Shown piece by piece: positions 1-9,043 of a stretch of 64,000 nucleotides of DNA. Both the position numbers and the translations under genes were made by a program. The notes beneath the pieces are model-generated. The model was not told the origin of the DNA, searched no databases, and saw only the letters and a list, made by a program, of their open reading frames with translations. The DNA is taken from positions 124,001-188,000 of the forward strand of contig CAWBYD010000006.1 in NCBI GenBank assembly GCA_963792915.1, in the 5' to 3' direction. Within the stretch, counting starts at the first letter, position 1, and every line of letters begins with the position of its first letter. This DNA comes from Solirubrobacter sp963792915 (GTDB lineage Bacteria; Actinomycetota; Thermoleophilia; Solirubrobacterales; Solirubrobacteraceae).

Positions 1-3
1 GCG

Positions 4-1572
4 ATGGGCGCCGGCACCGACTTCGCGTGGCTCGCCGCGCCGCCGCTCGCAACCGCCGCCTGGCTGCCCGAGCGCCGCGTCGCCGCGGGGCCGGAATTCA
101 GTCCGGTGGTGCTGACGGCGATCCTCAGCTTTGCGGCAATCGCCCTGACGTTGCTGACGATCGGTCAGTTTGTAGACATTCCTGCGGCCGCGTCGGCGCT
201 TGCCACCGTCACAGTTCTGACGGGGATGGGCCGTGCGGGCTACACGGTGACCGATCGGCTGCAGGCCAGCCACACGCAGGCCATCACCGACGACCTGACC
301 GGGCTCAGCAACCGCCGCCACCTGATTGCCCGGCTCGGCGAATCGATCGCGGCCACGCGCGACGGCGGCGGCGAGCTTGCGCTGCTCCTGATCGACCTCG
401 ACGGCTTCAAGGAGCTCAACGACACGCTCGGCCACTACGCCGGCGACCAGGTTCTGCGCCAGATCGGGCCACGCCTGCGCGAGGCGCTGCAACCCGACGA
501 CACGCTCGCCCGCCTGGGCGGTGACGAGTTCGCGGTCGTGCTCGTGCCGGGCGACGAGGCGTCGGCGAGCGCGGCGGGCCTGCGGCTGCGGCGCGCGCTC
601 GAGCGCTCCTTCGGCGTCGGCGGCATCCGCGTGCACATCGACGCCAGCATCGGGATCGCGCTCTTCCCCGAGCACGCCGACGACCCGCTCGGGCTGCTCC
701 AGCGCGCCGACATCGCGATGTACGAGGCCAAGCGCACGCGCACCGGCCACGAGGTCTACCTCCCCGAGCGCGACCATCACTCGCGCCGCCGGCTCGAGCT
801 GCTGGGTGAGCTGCGCGACGGCCTGGACGCCGGCGAGCTCGTCCTCCACTACCAGCCCAAGGCGCAGCTCGCGAGCGGCGAGGTGCACGGCGTCGAGGCG
901 CTCGTGCGCTGGGCGCACCCGCGCCGCGGGCTGCTGATGCCGGCGGAGTTCCTGCCGCTGGCCGAGCAGAGCGGGCTCGGCCGCGCGCTGACCGCGTTCG
1001 TGGTCGACCGCGCGCTGGAGGAGATCGGCGCGCGCCGGCGCGACGGCTTCGACCTCACCGTGGCCGTCAACCTCGGTCCGGCGGACCTGCTGGACCTCGG
1101 CCTGCCGACGGAGATCCAGCGGCTGCTGGAGCGGCGCGCCTACCCGCCGTCCGCGCTCCAGCTCGAGGTCTCCGAGGATGTCGTGATGGCCGACCCCGAG
1201 CGGACGCTCGTGGTGCTCGCCGGGCTGCGCGCGATCGGCGTGGCCACGGCGCTCGACGACTTCGGTGCCGGACATGCCTCGCTCGGCCACCTGCGCGCGC
1301 TCGACGTCGACGAGCTGAAGATCGACCGCTCGTTCGTCATGCGCCTGCCGCACGACCACCGCGACGCCGCGATCGTCCAGGCCACCGTCGACCTCGGGCG
1401 GCGGCTCGGCATGCGGGTCGTCGCCGAGGGCGTCGAGTCCGCGGGCACCTGGGACGTGCTCGCGCGACTGCTCTGCGACGAGGCCCAGGGGTACTACCTC
1501 GCGCGCCCGATGACGGCATCGGCGCTCACGTCCTGGATGCGCGACCGCGACGACGCGCGTCGCCCCGCCTGA
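4..1572 (+). CDS. GGDEF-EAL c-di-GMP turnover protein, probably 5'-truncated by the window
   Basis: Bifunctional-type cyclic di-GMP enzyme: GGDEF domains make c-di-GMP and EAL domains hydrolyse it. Hydrophobic segments occupy about residues 30-75. The GGDEF signature is intact at about residues 172-176. The inhibitory I-site five residues upstream, normally RxxD, reads QPDD and is probably lost. The EAL domain starts with EALVRW (about residue 298) and keeps EVSED, DDFGAG, the Lys in ELKIDRSF, VAEGVES and AQGYY, so phosphodiesterase activity is plausible. The ATG at base 4 has no upstream stop before the window edge, so the true start and further membrane helices may lie outside. It ends 29 bases before the hybrid kinase gene and may be cotranscribed with it. 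Confidence 0.9.
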   Translation: MGAGTDFAWLAAPPLATAAWLPERRVAAGPEFSPVVLTAILSFAAIALTLLTIGQFVDIPAAASALATVTVLTGMGRAGYTVTDRLQASHTQAITDDLTGLSNRRHLIARLGESIAATRDGGGELALLLIDLDGFKELNDTLGHYAGDQVLRQIGPRLREALQPDDTLARLGGDEFAVVLVPGDEASASAAGLRLRRALERSFGVGGIRVHIDASIGIALFPEHADDPLGLLQRADIAMYEAKRTRTGHEVYLPERDHHSRRRLELLGELRDGLDAGELVLHYQPKAQLASGEVHGVEALVRWAHPRRGLLMPAEFLPLAEQSGLGRALTAFVVDRALEEIGARRRDGFDLTVAVNLGPADLLDLGLPTEIQRLLERRAYPPSALQLEVSEDVVMADPERTLVVLAGLRAIGVATALDDFGAGHASLGHLRALDVDELKIDRSFVMRLPHDHRDAAIVQATVDLGRRLGMRVVAEGVESAGTWDVLARLLCDEAQGYYLARPMTASALTSWMRDRDDARRPA

Positions 1573-1601
1573 CGCGGCTACGATCGAGCGGGACGGCCTG
1601 C

Positions 1602-4600
1602 ATGAGGACGGACCCTGGACCCTTCCGCCGGCGGCACGCCGCGCCCGCGAGCGCGGCCGTGATCGCGCTCGTGGCGATGTTCGGTGCCCTGATCGGCAGC
1701 GCGACGCTGCAGGGCTTCTCGCCGTCGTTGCCGCCGATGGTGCCGAGCACCGGGGTCGGCCTTCTGCTCGCCTCGGCGGCACTGGTGCTCGTCGACCGCC
1801 GGCCGGCGGCGGCGCGCGCGCTCGCGCTGGCCGTCGCGTTGATCGGCGTGCTGACGCTGGCCGAGTATCTGCTCGACCGGTCGCTGGGCATCGACTTCGG
1901 CAGCGTCTCCGCGAACGGCACGCCGGGGCGCATGGGTGCCAATACCTCCGTCTGCTTCGTGCTCTTCGGCGCCTCGCTGTGGAGCCTTGACCGCGGCTCT
2001 GGACTGCTGCGCCCGGCGCAGCTGGAGGCGCTGGCGATCGCGCTGATCGCCGGGCTCGCGCTGCTCGGCTACCTGTTCGACGTCACGAACCTGCAGCGCG
2101 GGTTCGGCTCGTCGCTGGTGACCCCGATGGCGCTGCCGTCCGCGCTGGCCTGCTTCGCGCTCAGCATCGGGCTGCTGATCGCGCGCCCGCAGGTCGGGCT
2201 CGCGGCGCTCGCGCTGAGCGACGGTGCGGGCGGCACGCTGGTGCGCCGGCTCACGCCGCCGGCGGTCCTGGCTCCGGTCGCGATCGCCTATGTCCGTCTG
2301 CAGGGGCAGCGCGCCGGTCTGTACGGCACCGAGGAAGGGCTCGCGATCTACTGCACGTCCCTGGTCGTCCTGTTCGGCGTGCTGATCGTGCTCACCGGCC
2401 GCACGCTCGAGCGCCTGGAGCAGGCGCGCCGGGTCGGTCAGGAGCGCGAGCGGGCGATCGTCGAGGCGACGGGCGACGCCATCATCATGGTCGACGGCGG
2501 CGGGCTCGTGCTGCTCTTCAACGCCGCCGCGGAGCGGATCTTCGGGCGCGCGCGCGAGGAGATGCTCGGCCGCCCGCTGGCCGACTTCATCGCCGGCGGC
2601 GGCCTGCCGGACCGCTTCTGGGAGCCGCTGGAGCTGACCGCCTGCCGCGCCGACGGCAGCCAGTTCCCCGCCGAGGTCACGGTCACCCCGCTGCGCCAGG
2701 CGTCGCTCGTCATCCACGTGCGCGACATCACCCAGCGCGTCGCCGGCGAGCGCGCGGCGCGGCGGCTCGCCGCGCTCGTCGAGACCTCGGGCGACGCGAT
2801 CGTCGTCTCCGCGCTCGACGGGACGATCACGGACTGGAACGCCGGCGCCGAGCGGCTCTACGGCTATCACCGCGACGAGGCGATCGGCCGCTCGCTGACC
2901 GAGCTGATCATCCCTCCCGACCGCCAGGCCGAGATGCCTGAGTCGCGCGCGCACCTGCGCGAGGTCGGCTCGGTCAACGACGAGGTGCTGCACGTGCGCC
3001 GCGACGGCTCGACCGTGCCGGTCGAGGCGACCGCGTCGATCATCCACGACGCGTCCGGGACGATCGCCGGCATCTCCCTGATCGCGCGCGACATCACGCG
3101 CCGGCGTGAGAACGAGCTCGCGATCCGGCGTCTGGCCACGATCGTGGAGAGCTCGCCCGACGTGATCTACACGTTCGAGACCAACGGCTCCGTGATCGTC
3201 TGGAACGCGGCCGCCGAGCGGGTCTACGGATACGGCGCCGACGAGATCGTCGGCCGGTCGATCGCGGTCCTGTCGGACGCCGGCGAGCAGTCGCGGATGC
3301 TCGAGTCGCTGTTCGCCCGCCTGGGACGCGGCGAGACGGTCGTCAACGAGGGGGTGGCGGTGCGCAAGGACGGCGGGCGCGTCGAGATCTCCTACACCGC
3401 GTTCCCGATCCGCGATGCGCACGGCACGATCGTGGCCGGCGGGGTGATCGCGCGCGACGTGACCGAGCGCCAGAAGCTCGAGGCCCAGCTGCGCCAGGCG
3501 CAGAAGATGGAGGCGGTCGGCCAGCTCGCGGGTGGCATCGCGCACGACTTCAACAACCTGCTGACGGTCATCACCGGCTACGGCGGCCTCGCGCGCGCGT
3601 TGGTCAACGGTGGAACGGGCGCCGAGGAGCTCGAGGAGATCGAGCGCGCCGCGCAGCGCGCCGCGGCGCTGACGAGCCAGCTCCTGGCCTTCTCGCGGCG
3701 CCAGCTGCTGGATCCCGTGCTGCTCGACTTGAGCGAGGTCGCGCGCGGGCTCGTCCCGATGCTCGACCGGCTGATCGGCGAGGACATCGCGGTCGAGGCC
3801 CGGCTCGAGCCGGAGCTTCCGAACGTGCTCGCCGACGCGGGTCAGCTCGAGCAGGTGATCGTCAACCTCGCGGTCAACGCGCGCGACGCGATGCCCAACG
3901 GCGGCACGCTGACGATCGAGACGCGGACGCTCTACCTCGACGAGGAGGATGGACCGGCGCACTACGTGTGCCTCAGCGTGTCGGACACCGGCACCGGGAT
4001 CGACCGCGAGGTCCTTCCGCACATCTTCGAGCCGTTCTTCACCACCAAGACCGTCGGCGAGGGCACCGGGCTGGGACTGGCCAGCGTGCACGGTGCGATC
4101 TCGCAGTCCGGCGGCTACGTGCGCGTGTACTCGGAGATCGGCCACGGAACGGTCTTCAAGCTCTTCCTGCCCGCGACGACCGAGAAGGCGGCGCCGCTCC
4201 CGGACCCGCGCGCGGGCGAGGACCGGCTCGGCGGCGCGGAGACGATCCTCGTCTGCGAGGACGAGGACAGCGTCCGCAGCCTGGTCGAGCGCCTGCTCTC
4301 GCGCGCGGGCTACCGGGTGCTCAGCGCGGACCGCCCGTCGGAGGCGCTGGCGATCGTCGACGCCGAGCCCGGGCGCATTGACGGCCTCGTCTCGGACGTG
4401 ATCATGCCCGACATGCCTGGTCCCGAGCTCGCGCGCCGGCTGCAGGACCTGCGCCCCGGGCTGCGCACGCTGTTCCTCTCCGGCTACACCGCCGACACCG
4501 TGCACGGCCGCGGGAACCTGCCGCCGGGCAGCGCGTTCCTCGAGAAGCCGTTCGACCGCGTGACGCTGCTGCGCACGCTGCGCGAGTTGCTGGACCGCGT

Positions 4601-4610
4601 GGCTACGTGA
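1602..4610 (+). CDS. Multi-PAS hybrid sensor histidine kinase with C-terminal receiver domain
   Basis: Membrane-bound hybrid two-component kinase of 1002 residues. The N-terminal third holds about seven hydrophobic segments (residues 15-275), followed by three PAS domains (about 285-385, 390-505, 510-625). The HisKA box contains AHDFNN with the phospho-acceptor His at about residue 648. The HATPase domain has DTGTGI and GTGLGLASVHG. The C-terminal receiver has the acidic pair in CEDED, the phospho-acceptor Asp at about 932 in SDVIMPDMPG, and Lys in LEKPF. This architecture resembles soluble-sensor hybrid kinases that feed a separate phosphotransfer partner. No cognate Hpt or output regulator is adjacent. 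Its 3' end overlaps the convergent aldo/keto reductase gene by 8 bases. Confidence 0.93.
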   Translation: MRTDPGPFRRRHAAPASAAVIALVAMFGALIGSATLQGFSPSLPPMVPSTGVGLLLASAALVLVDRRPAAARALALAVALIGVLTLAEYLLDRSLGIDFGSVSANGTPGRMGANTSVCFVLFGASLWSLDRGSGLLRPAQLEALAIALIAGLALLGYLFDVTNLQRGFGSSLVTPMALPSALACFALSIGLLIARPQVGLAALALSDGAGGTLVRRLTPPAVLAPVAIAYVRLQGQRAGLYGTEEGLAIYCTSLVVLFGVLIVLTGRTLERLEQARRVGQERERAIVEATGDAIIMVDGGGLVLLFNAAAERIFGRAREEMLGRPLADFIAGGGLPDRFWEPLELTACRADGSQFPAEVTVTPLRQASLVIHVRDITQRVAGERAARRLAALVETSGDAIVVSALDGTITDWNAGAERLYGYHRDEAIGRSLTELIIPPDRQAEMPESRAHLREVGSVNDEVLHVRRDGSTVPVEATASIIHDASGTIAGISLIARDITRRRENELAIRRLATIVESSPDVIYTFETNGSVIVWNAAAERVYGYGADEIVGRSIAVLSDAGEQSRMLESLFARLGRGETVVNEGVAVRKDGGRVEISYTAFPIRDAHGTIVAGGVIARDVTERQKLEAQLRQAQKMEAVGQLAGGIAHDFNNLLTVITGYGGLARALVNGGTGAEELEEIERAAQRAAALTSQLLAFSRRQLLDPVLLDLSEVARGLVPMLDRLIGEDIAVEARLEPELPNVLADAGQLEQVIVNLAVNARDAMPNGGTLTIETRTLYLDEEDGPAHYVCLSVSDTGTGIDREVLPHIFEPFFTTKTVGEGTGLGLASVHGAISQSGGYVRVYSEIGHGTVFKLFLPATTEKAAPLPDPRAGEDRLGGAETILVCEDEDSVRSLVERLLSRAGYRVLSADRPSEALAIVDAEPGRIDGLVSDVIMPDMPGPELARRLQDLRPGLRTLFLSGYTADTVHGRGNLPPGSAFLEKPFDRVTLLRTLRELLDRVAT

Positions 4611-5454
4611 ACAGCGGTTCCATCCCGCGCTGCGCGACCAGTTCCGCCATCTGCTCGTCGCTGGGGCGCGTCTGGAACCGCTCGGCCGCGTCGAGCAGCT
4701 TCGGCAGCACCGTCACGTCGCCGGTGGTGAGCAGGAACGCCTGCGGGTTGCCCAGCACCCAGTGCGTCGCGAGGTCGAGATCGGCCTGCTCGGTCAGCGG
4801 CTCATACCACGTCGAGGCCGTCTTCTCGCGCCCCTCCCACGGGCGGTAGGCCGCGCTCTTGATCGTCTGCAGCGCGACGTCGCGCTGCGCGCAGAGCTCC
4901 GCCAGGGCCGTGAATTCCCTGGCGTAGTGCGTGTCCTGCATCTGACGCCAGTTGTACGGGCACAGCACGGAGTCGAACTCGAAGCGGGCCAGGCTGCGGG
5001 CGTGCATCGTCGGCACCGTCAGGCCGTGGCCGGTGACGCCGATGAAGCGCACCAGGCCCTCTTCGCGGGCCTCGAGTGCGGCCTCCAGCGCGCCGCCGGG
5101 GCTCAGCGCGATGTCCCACTCGATCACGTCGACGAGGTTGTGCAACTGGATCGAGTCGACGTGGTCGACGCCCAGGCGGTGCAGCGAGCGGCGGATCTCC
5201 TCGCGCGCCGCGGCGTACGTGCGCGCGCCGGTCTTGGTGGCGAGGAAGAACTCGTGCTCGCGCAGCCAGGTGGCGATGCGCAGTTCCGCGTCGCCGTAGC
5301 TGGCGGCGACGTCGATGTGGTTGATGCCGTGCTCGAGGAGCAGTTCCAGCGCCTGGTCGGCGTCTCGCTTGGAGACGTCGCCCAGCGCCGCGGCACCGAA
5401 GATCACGCGGCTGGACTCGTGTCCGGTCGCGCCGAAGGGGGCGCGCTCGATCAT
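4603..5454 (-). CDS. Aldo/keto reductase family protein
   Basis: NAD(P)H-dependent aldo/keto reductase-like protein, 283 residues. The expected tetrad is visible: Asp in NHIDVAASYGDAE, Tyr in the same motif, Lys in LATKTG and His in SIQLHNL. Family members reduce aldehydes or ketones to alcohols in the cytoplasm. It is the last gene of a five-gene minus-strand operon, 3 bases after the acyltransferase stop. The context suggests a carbonyl substrate made by, or feeding, the upstream acyl-CoA reductase, alcohol dehydrogenase and LarA-like protein. The exact substrate cannot be read from sequence. The ATG start is at 5454. The 3' end overlaps the convergent histidine kinase by 8 bases. Confidence 0.88.
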   Translation of the reverse strand: MIERAPFGATGHESSRVIFGAAALGDVSKRDADQALELLLEHGINHIDVAASYGDAELRIATWLREHEFFLATKTGARTYAAAREEIRRSLHRLGVDHVDSIQLHNLVDVIEWDIALSPGGALEAALEAREEGLVRFIGVTGHGLTVPTMHARSLARFEFDSVLCPYNWRQMQDTHYAREFTALAELCAQRDVALQTIKSAAYRPWEGREKTASTWYEPLTEQADLDLATHWVLGNPQAFLLTTGDVTVLPKLLDAAERFQTRPSDEQMAELVAQRGMEPLFT

Positions 5455-5457
5455 GCC

Positions 5458-6207
5458 TCAGGAGCTTACGTGCTCGATCGCGCGTTCGAGGCGCGCCGTC
5501 AGCGCGGCGGGCGCCTCGTTGGGGCGCGGGTGCAGCGGGCGGCCGAACGTGACCGTGGTGCGCGCGCGGCGGTTCAGCCCGCGGCCCTTGGGCATGATCA
5601 GCGCGCTGCCCTCGAGGTGCACGGGGATGATCGGCGCGTCGGTCGCGAGCGCCAGCTCGGCGACGCCGGCGCGATAGGCGCCGGGTCCCGCGCCGCGCGT
5701 GCCCTGCGGGAACAGGAGGACGTTGCGGCCGTCGCGCAGGTGGGCGGCGGCGGCCGCCAGCCCGCGGCGCTGGCCGCCGCCGCGGTCGAACGGGAACGTG
5801 TTGATCCAGAAGCCGGCGATCAGCGCGTAGCTGCGCTTGCGGTAGAAGCGGTCGCTCGCCGCGCCCACCACGGTCCGCGAGCGCCACGCGTACGGCAGCG
5901 CGAGCAGCACCAGCGGCGTGTCGATGTCGCTCTCGTGGTTGGGGGCGAGGATCGCGGGCTGGGGCGCGTGCATCAGGTCGGCGGCGCCGTGGATCGTCGG
6001 CATCGCGAGCGCGCGCGTGGCCGGGAAGAGCAGCGTCCGCTGCGCGAGCTCGCGCACCAGCGCGGGCTTGGGCTCGCGCAGCCACGCCTCGTCGCCGGCG
6101 CCGCGGCGCGCCCACGGGTCGCGGCCGGCGGTGACCGTGCGCCAGCGCCGCGGCGGCTTCTCGCGCGCGCTCGCGTTCGGCCCCGCGAGCCGCTCCAGCA
6201 GACTCAC
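5458..6207 (-). CDS. Lysophospholipid acyltransferase (PlsC/1-acylglycerol-3-phosphate acyltransferase-like)
   Basis: Membrane-associated acyltransferase of 249 residues. The PlsC motifs are present: HX4D as NHESDID (catalytic), FPFDR in block II, FPQGTR in block III (a variant of FPEGTR) and IIPV in block IV. The family moves an acyl chain from acyl-CoA or acyl-ACP to a hydroxyl, usually of lysophosphatidate. The start chosen is GTG at 6207: it overlaps the LarA-like stop as GTGA, has a purine-rich GGAGGGGCGGGG upstream, and gives a normal-length protein. The reading frame continues upstream but only as a shadow of the LarA-like gene. It is the fourth gene of the operon; a hydroxyl-bearing product of the reductases is a plausible acceptor. 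Confidence 0.9.
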   Translation of the reverse strand: MSLLERLAGPNASAREKPPRRWRTVTAGRDPWARRGAGDEAWLREPKPALVRELAQRTLLFPATRALAMPTIHGAADLMHAPQPAILAPNHESDIDTPLVLLALPYAWRSRTVVGAASDRFYRKRSYALIAGFWINTFPFDRGGGQRRGLAAAAAHLRDGRNVLLFPQGTRGAGPGAYRAGVAELALATDAPIIPVHLEGSALIMPKGRGLNRRARTTVTFGRPLHPRPNEAPAALTARLERAIEHVSS

Positions 6208-7913
6208 GCCCCGCCCCTCCGCGACGGCGGGAGAACGAGCCCCCCGGGCGAGCTTCTCCCAGCGACCTCGCCCCCCGGGCGAGTGTCGCCCACCTCGGTG
6301 TAGAACAGCGGCGGGCAATGGAAGTGCGTCAGGGTGGGGTCGCGGCCGACGACCTGCTCGGCCATCTCCAGCGCGTCGCGCAGCGTGTCGGCGCGGCGGA
6401 AGCCCATCCGCCGGCACGCCTCGGGATCGCCGCCGACGAAGATCACGTCGCCGAGGTGCTGGAGGCCGTGCGCGCCCCAGTACCACATGTAGAACGGGTG
6501 CACGCCGTGGTAGGCGTAGCTCGTGCGGTACAGGTGGCGGTACCAGTCGTCCTCGGCGTAGCCCTTCTCGAAGCGCCGCTCGATCTCCACCGGGTCGGTC
6601 GTCTCGGTCAGGACCTCCTCGAAGAAGTCCACGTAGGACGGGTGGTGGACCGGGTGGAAGTCCGGCGCGACCGGGTGCGTGAAGATCATCACGCCGCCCG
6701 CGCGGGCCAGCGGGACGCCGCGGTAGAGGTTGAAGAAGTACCCGAGCCCCAGGCACATGACCAGGATCGGGTTCATGATCGAGTCGACGTTGTAGGGGCA
6801 GACGTACGGCAGCCCGGCGGTCACGATGTCCGACTGCCCGGAGACCGCGACGGCCTGCTGGGCGGCGCAGCGCTCGAGCGTCACCTCGTGCACGGGCGCG
6901 ACCGCCCCCGCGGTGACGCCGGTCACCGCGTACGGCGCGGTGCTCTTATGAAAGAGCTTGCGGCGCGCGCTCGGGCTCAGCCGATCGGTCGTGCGCTTGA
7001 TCGCCGCGAAGGTCGCCTGGTCGCGCGGGGTCCAGCGCGCCTCCGGCTTGGCCAGGAACGAGAGCGGCCCGTCGAACATGTCGTTGTTGAGCGTCGTCTC
7101 GATGTGGAACACCGGCACGGCGGCCTCCACGACGTCGCCCTGCCGGCCGGCGGAGTGATGCAACTCGGAGTTGCTCGGGTCCATGAACGACTTCGAGTGG
7201 CGCATCGTGTGCACGTTGTGGTGCGCCTTGACGCTGGTGTACGTGCCGAGGCCGACGGCGACCGACTTGTGGCCGCCGTCCATCGTGACCAGGTTGATGT
7301 TCACGTAGACCAGCAGGTCGGACTCCGCGGCCCGGCGCGAGAGCTCGACCGCCTCGCCGTGGCGCGTCGCGCCGAGGTCGACGATGTTGTCCGCGTCCTC
7401 GGCGTCATGGTTGTAGAGGCGGTCGGGATAGAACTCGTCGAACACGCGGTCGCCCACGGCCCGCCGCAGCTCCTGCGGGGTCATCCGGCGGTGCAGGGCC
7501 AGCGCGGCGATCAGGTGGATGTCGTCGACCCCGGCGCGGTAGGCGCGCTCGAGCACCTGCTCGATCACGCGGCCGCGGATGTCCGGCGTCTTCATCGGCG
7601 GCAGCGGCAGGCTGATGTCGTCGAACGCGATCGTCAGCCGCATGCCGGGGCGCAGCAGGCTGTCCAGCGGGTCCATCCCGAGCGGCGAGTCCAGCGCGGC
7701 CGAGATCGCGGCCTCGACGTCGGCCAGGCCCTTCAGCGGCGGCGGCGGGTAGATCACGCGCGAGCCGACCGGCAGCCGCTCGAGCCGGAACTGCTCGCCC
7801 GAGTGAAACAGCGTCGGCGGCGACTTCTCGTGCACCTCGACGACGCACGCCTCGCGCTCGGCCGCGACATGGCGGCGCGCGCGCTCGATCATGCGGGTGG
7901 GCGCGATGCTCAT
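6204..7913 (-). CDS. LarA-like (DUF2088) putative nickel-pincer-nucleotide enzyme
   Basis: Long member of the LarA/DUF2088 family (569 residues; lactate racemases are about 425). Family landmarks: FDDISLPLPP (about 97-106, where LarA has a DxTRP motif), ALHRRMT with His141, YNHD (about 167-170), and GGHK with Lys216 followed 16 residues later by His232. Lys216 and His232 match the spacing of the cofactor-linked Lys184 and nickel ligand His200 of Lactobacillus LarA. The second catalytic His (174) position appears to be Ile206 or a neighbouring Asn. It overlaps the dehydrogenase by ATGA and the acyltransferase by GTGA, so it is translationally coupled to both. The NPN biosynthesis genes larBCE lie 4 kb away. 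Substrate unknown; racemase activity on lactate is doubtful. The last 25 residues are encoded by GC-rich palindromic repeats. Confidence 0.85.
   Translation of the reverse strand: MSIAPTRMIERARRHVAAEREACVVEVHEKSPPTLFHSGEQFRLERLPVGSRVIYPPPPLKGLADVEAAISAALDSPLGMDPLDSLLRPGMRLTIAFDDISLPLPPMKTPDIRGRVIEQVLERAYRAGVDDIHLIAALALHRRMTPQELRRAVGDRVFDEFYPDRLYNHDAEDADNIVDLGATRHGEAVELSRRAAESDLLVYVNINLVTMDGGHKSVAVGLGTYTSVKAHHNVHTMRHSKSFMDPSNSELHHSAGRQGDVVEAAVPVFHIETTLNNDMFDGPLSFLAKPEARWTPRDQATFAAIKRTTDRLSPSARRKLFHKSTAPYAVTGVTAGAVAPVHEVTLERCAAQQAVAVSGQSDIVTAGLPYVCPYNVDSIMNPILVMCLGLGYFFNLYRGVPLARAGGVMIFTHPVAPDFHPVHHPSYVDFFEEVLTETTDPVEIERRFEKGYAEDDWYRHLYRTSYAYHGVHPFYMWYWGAHGLQHLGDVIFVGGDPEACRRMGFRRADTLRDALEMAEQVVGRDPTLTHFHCPPLFYTEVGDTRPGGEVAGRSSPGGLVLPPSRRGGA
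6235..6283. repeat. Two adjacent GC-rich palindromic motifs inside the LarA-like 3' end
   Basis: ACGAGCCCCCCGGGCGAG occurs at 6235-6252, and CTCGCCCCCCGGGCGAG (7-base arms, 3-base centre) at 6267-6283. The 18-base first copy recurs exactly at 24687-24704, inside the inverted-repeat element. They encode the low-complexity C-terminal tail of the LarA-like protein, which may be an insertion into its 3' end. Confidence 0.6.
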
Positions 7914-9040
7914 ATCTCGAACACCGTCTTCACGCGTCCGCCTCGCGCGCCTCTGGGCGCCTCTTCCAGTGCTTTCTTGAACGACTTGAGCGGCCAGCCG
8001 CGGTCGATCAGCCGGCCGGGCTTGAGCTCGGCGGCGAACGCGATCGCCTGCGGGAAGTCGTGCTCGTAGCCGTAGGCGCCCTTGAGCTCGAGCTCGCGCA
8101 GCCACGCCGCCGCGAGGTCGGCCTTGAGCTCTCCCGGCATGCCGACGAGCACGACCCGCCCGCGCGGGCGCGTGATCGTGATCGCCTGCTCGACGCTCGC
8201 GCCCGAGCCGACGCAGTCGAGCACGCGGTCGAAGCCGCCGAGCAGCAGTTCCCGCCCGCCGTGGCCGACGAGCCGGCGCGCGCGCGTGATCCGCGCGCCC
8301 TCGAGGTGGATCCGGTCGGGCGCGCAGACGTCGTCGGCGCCGAAGCGGCGCGCCGCGGTCTGCTGGCCCGGGTGCTTGGCGACGGCGATCAGCGTCGCCG
8401 AGGGCGCGGCCTGGCGCACGGCGGCGAGCGTGAGCAGCCCGATCGCGCCCGCGCCGATGATCGCCACGTGCTCGCCGGGCTGGACGTCGGCGACCTTCGC
8501 CGCGTGCAGCGCGCAGGCGAGCGGCTCGACGAGCACGGCGTCCTCGTCGCTGAGGTCGTCGGGGACGCGGTGCAACTGCGAGACGTGCGCGACCAAGCCC
8601 TCGCTCCAGCCGCCGCCGGAGTCGCGGCAGTAGCCGGTCTGCAGCCCGGCGGAGAGCACGCCGTCGGTCGTGTGGCGGCACAGCGCGGGCAGGCCCTGGA
8701 CGCACTCCTCACACGGCGCCAGGCCGCGCGCGGCGCAGCCCAGGGCGGGCTGCAGCACGACGCGCTCGCCCTTGCGCGGACCCGCCATGATCTCGCCGAC
8801 CACCTCGTGGCCGGGCACGAACGGCGTCGACGTCAGCGTCGCGAGGTGCAGGCTCGCCCTGCCGCCCAGCAGCGCCTGGTCGGAGCCGCAGATCCCGGAC
8901 AGGCGCGGCCGCACGTGCAGCCAGTCCGCGCCCGGGGCGCGCGGCGGTCGCACGTCGTTGAGCTGAAGGCTCCCGACCGGCAGCCCGGCCCGGGTCGCGA
9001 GGTACTTCGGCAGCGAGGGCGTGTACTCGAGCGCGAGCAT
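7910..9040 (-). CDS. Zinc-dependent medium-chain alcohol dehydrogenase
   Basis: Cytoplasmic MDR-family dehydrogenase, 376 residues. Catalytic zinc ligands: Cys51 (SGICGSDQ) and His78-Glu79 (VPGHEVVGE). Structural zinc lobe: Cys102, 110, 113 and 121. The nucleotide fold shows AIIGAGAIGLL. Such enzymes interconvert secondary or primary alcohols and carbonyls; the sequence resembles the threonine/sorbitol dehydrogenase branch more than classical ethanol dehydrogenases. It is the second gene of the operon, 3 bases after the reductase-HAD fusion and overlapping the LarA-like ATG by ATGA. Coupling to an NPN-family protein suggests the two act on the same hydroxy compound, which is an inference. Specificity is unknown. 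Confidence 0.92.
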   Translation of the reverse strand: MLALEYTPSLPKYLATRAGLPVGSLQLNDVRPPRAPGADWLHVRPRLSGICGSDQALLGGRASLHLATLTSTPFVPGHEVVGEIMAGPRKGERVVLQPALGCAARGLAPCEECVQGLPALCRHTTDGVLSAGLQTGYCRDSGGGWSEGLVAHVSQLHRVPDDLSDEDAVLVEPLACALHAAKVADVQPGEHVAIIGAGAIGLLTLAAVRQAAPSATLIAVAKHPGQQTAARRFGADDVCAPDRIHLEGARITRARRLVGHGGRELLLGGFDRVLDCVGSGASVEQAITITRPRGRVVLVGMPGELKADLAAAWLRELELKGAYGYEHDFPQAIAFAAELKPGRLIDRGWPLKSFKKALEEAPRGARGGRVKTVFEI

Positions 9041-9043
9041 CGG

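Noticed and set aside
1578..4505. 975-residue reading frame antisense to the hybrid kinase
   Set aside because: It is Arg/Asp/His-rich with no domain and is the expected shadow of a high-GC gene on the other strand.
6204..8705. 833-residue frame joining an Arg-rich stretch to the LarA-like protein
   Set aside because: Only the part from ATG 7913 is family-like; upstream is antisense shadow of the alcohol dehydrogenase frame.
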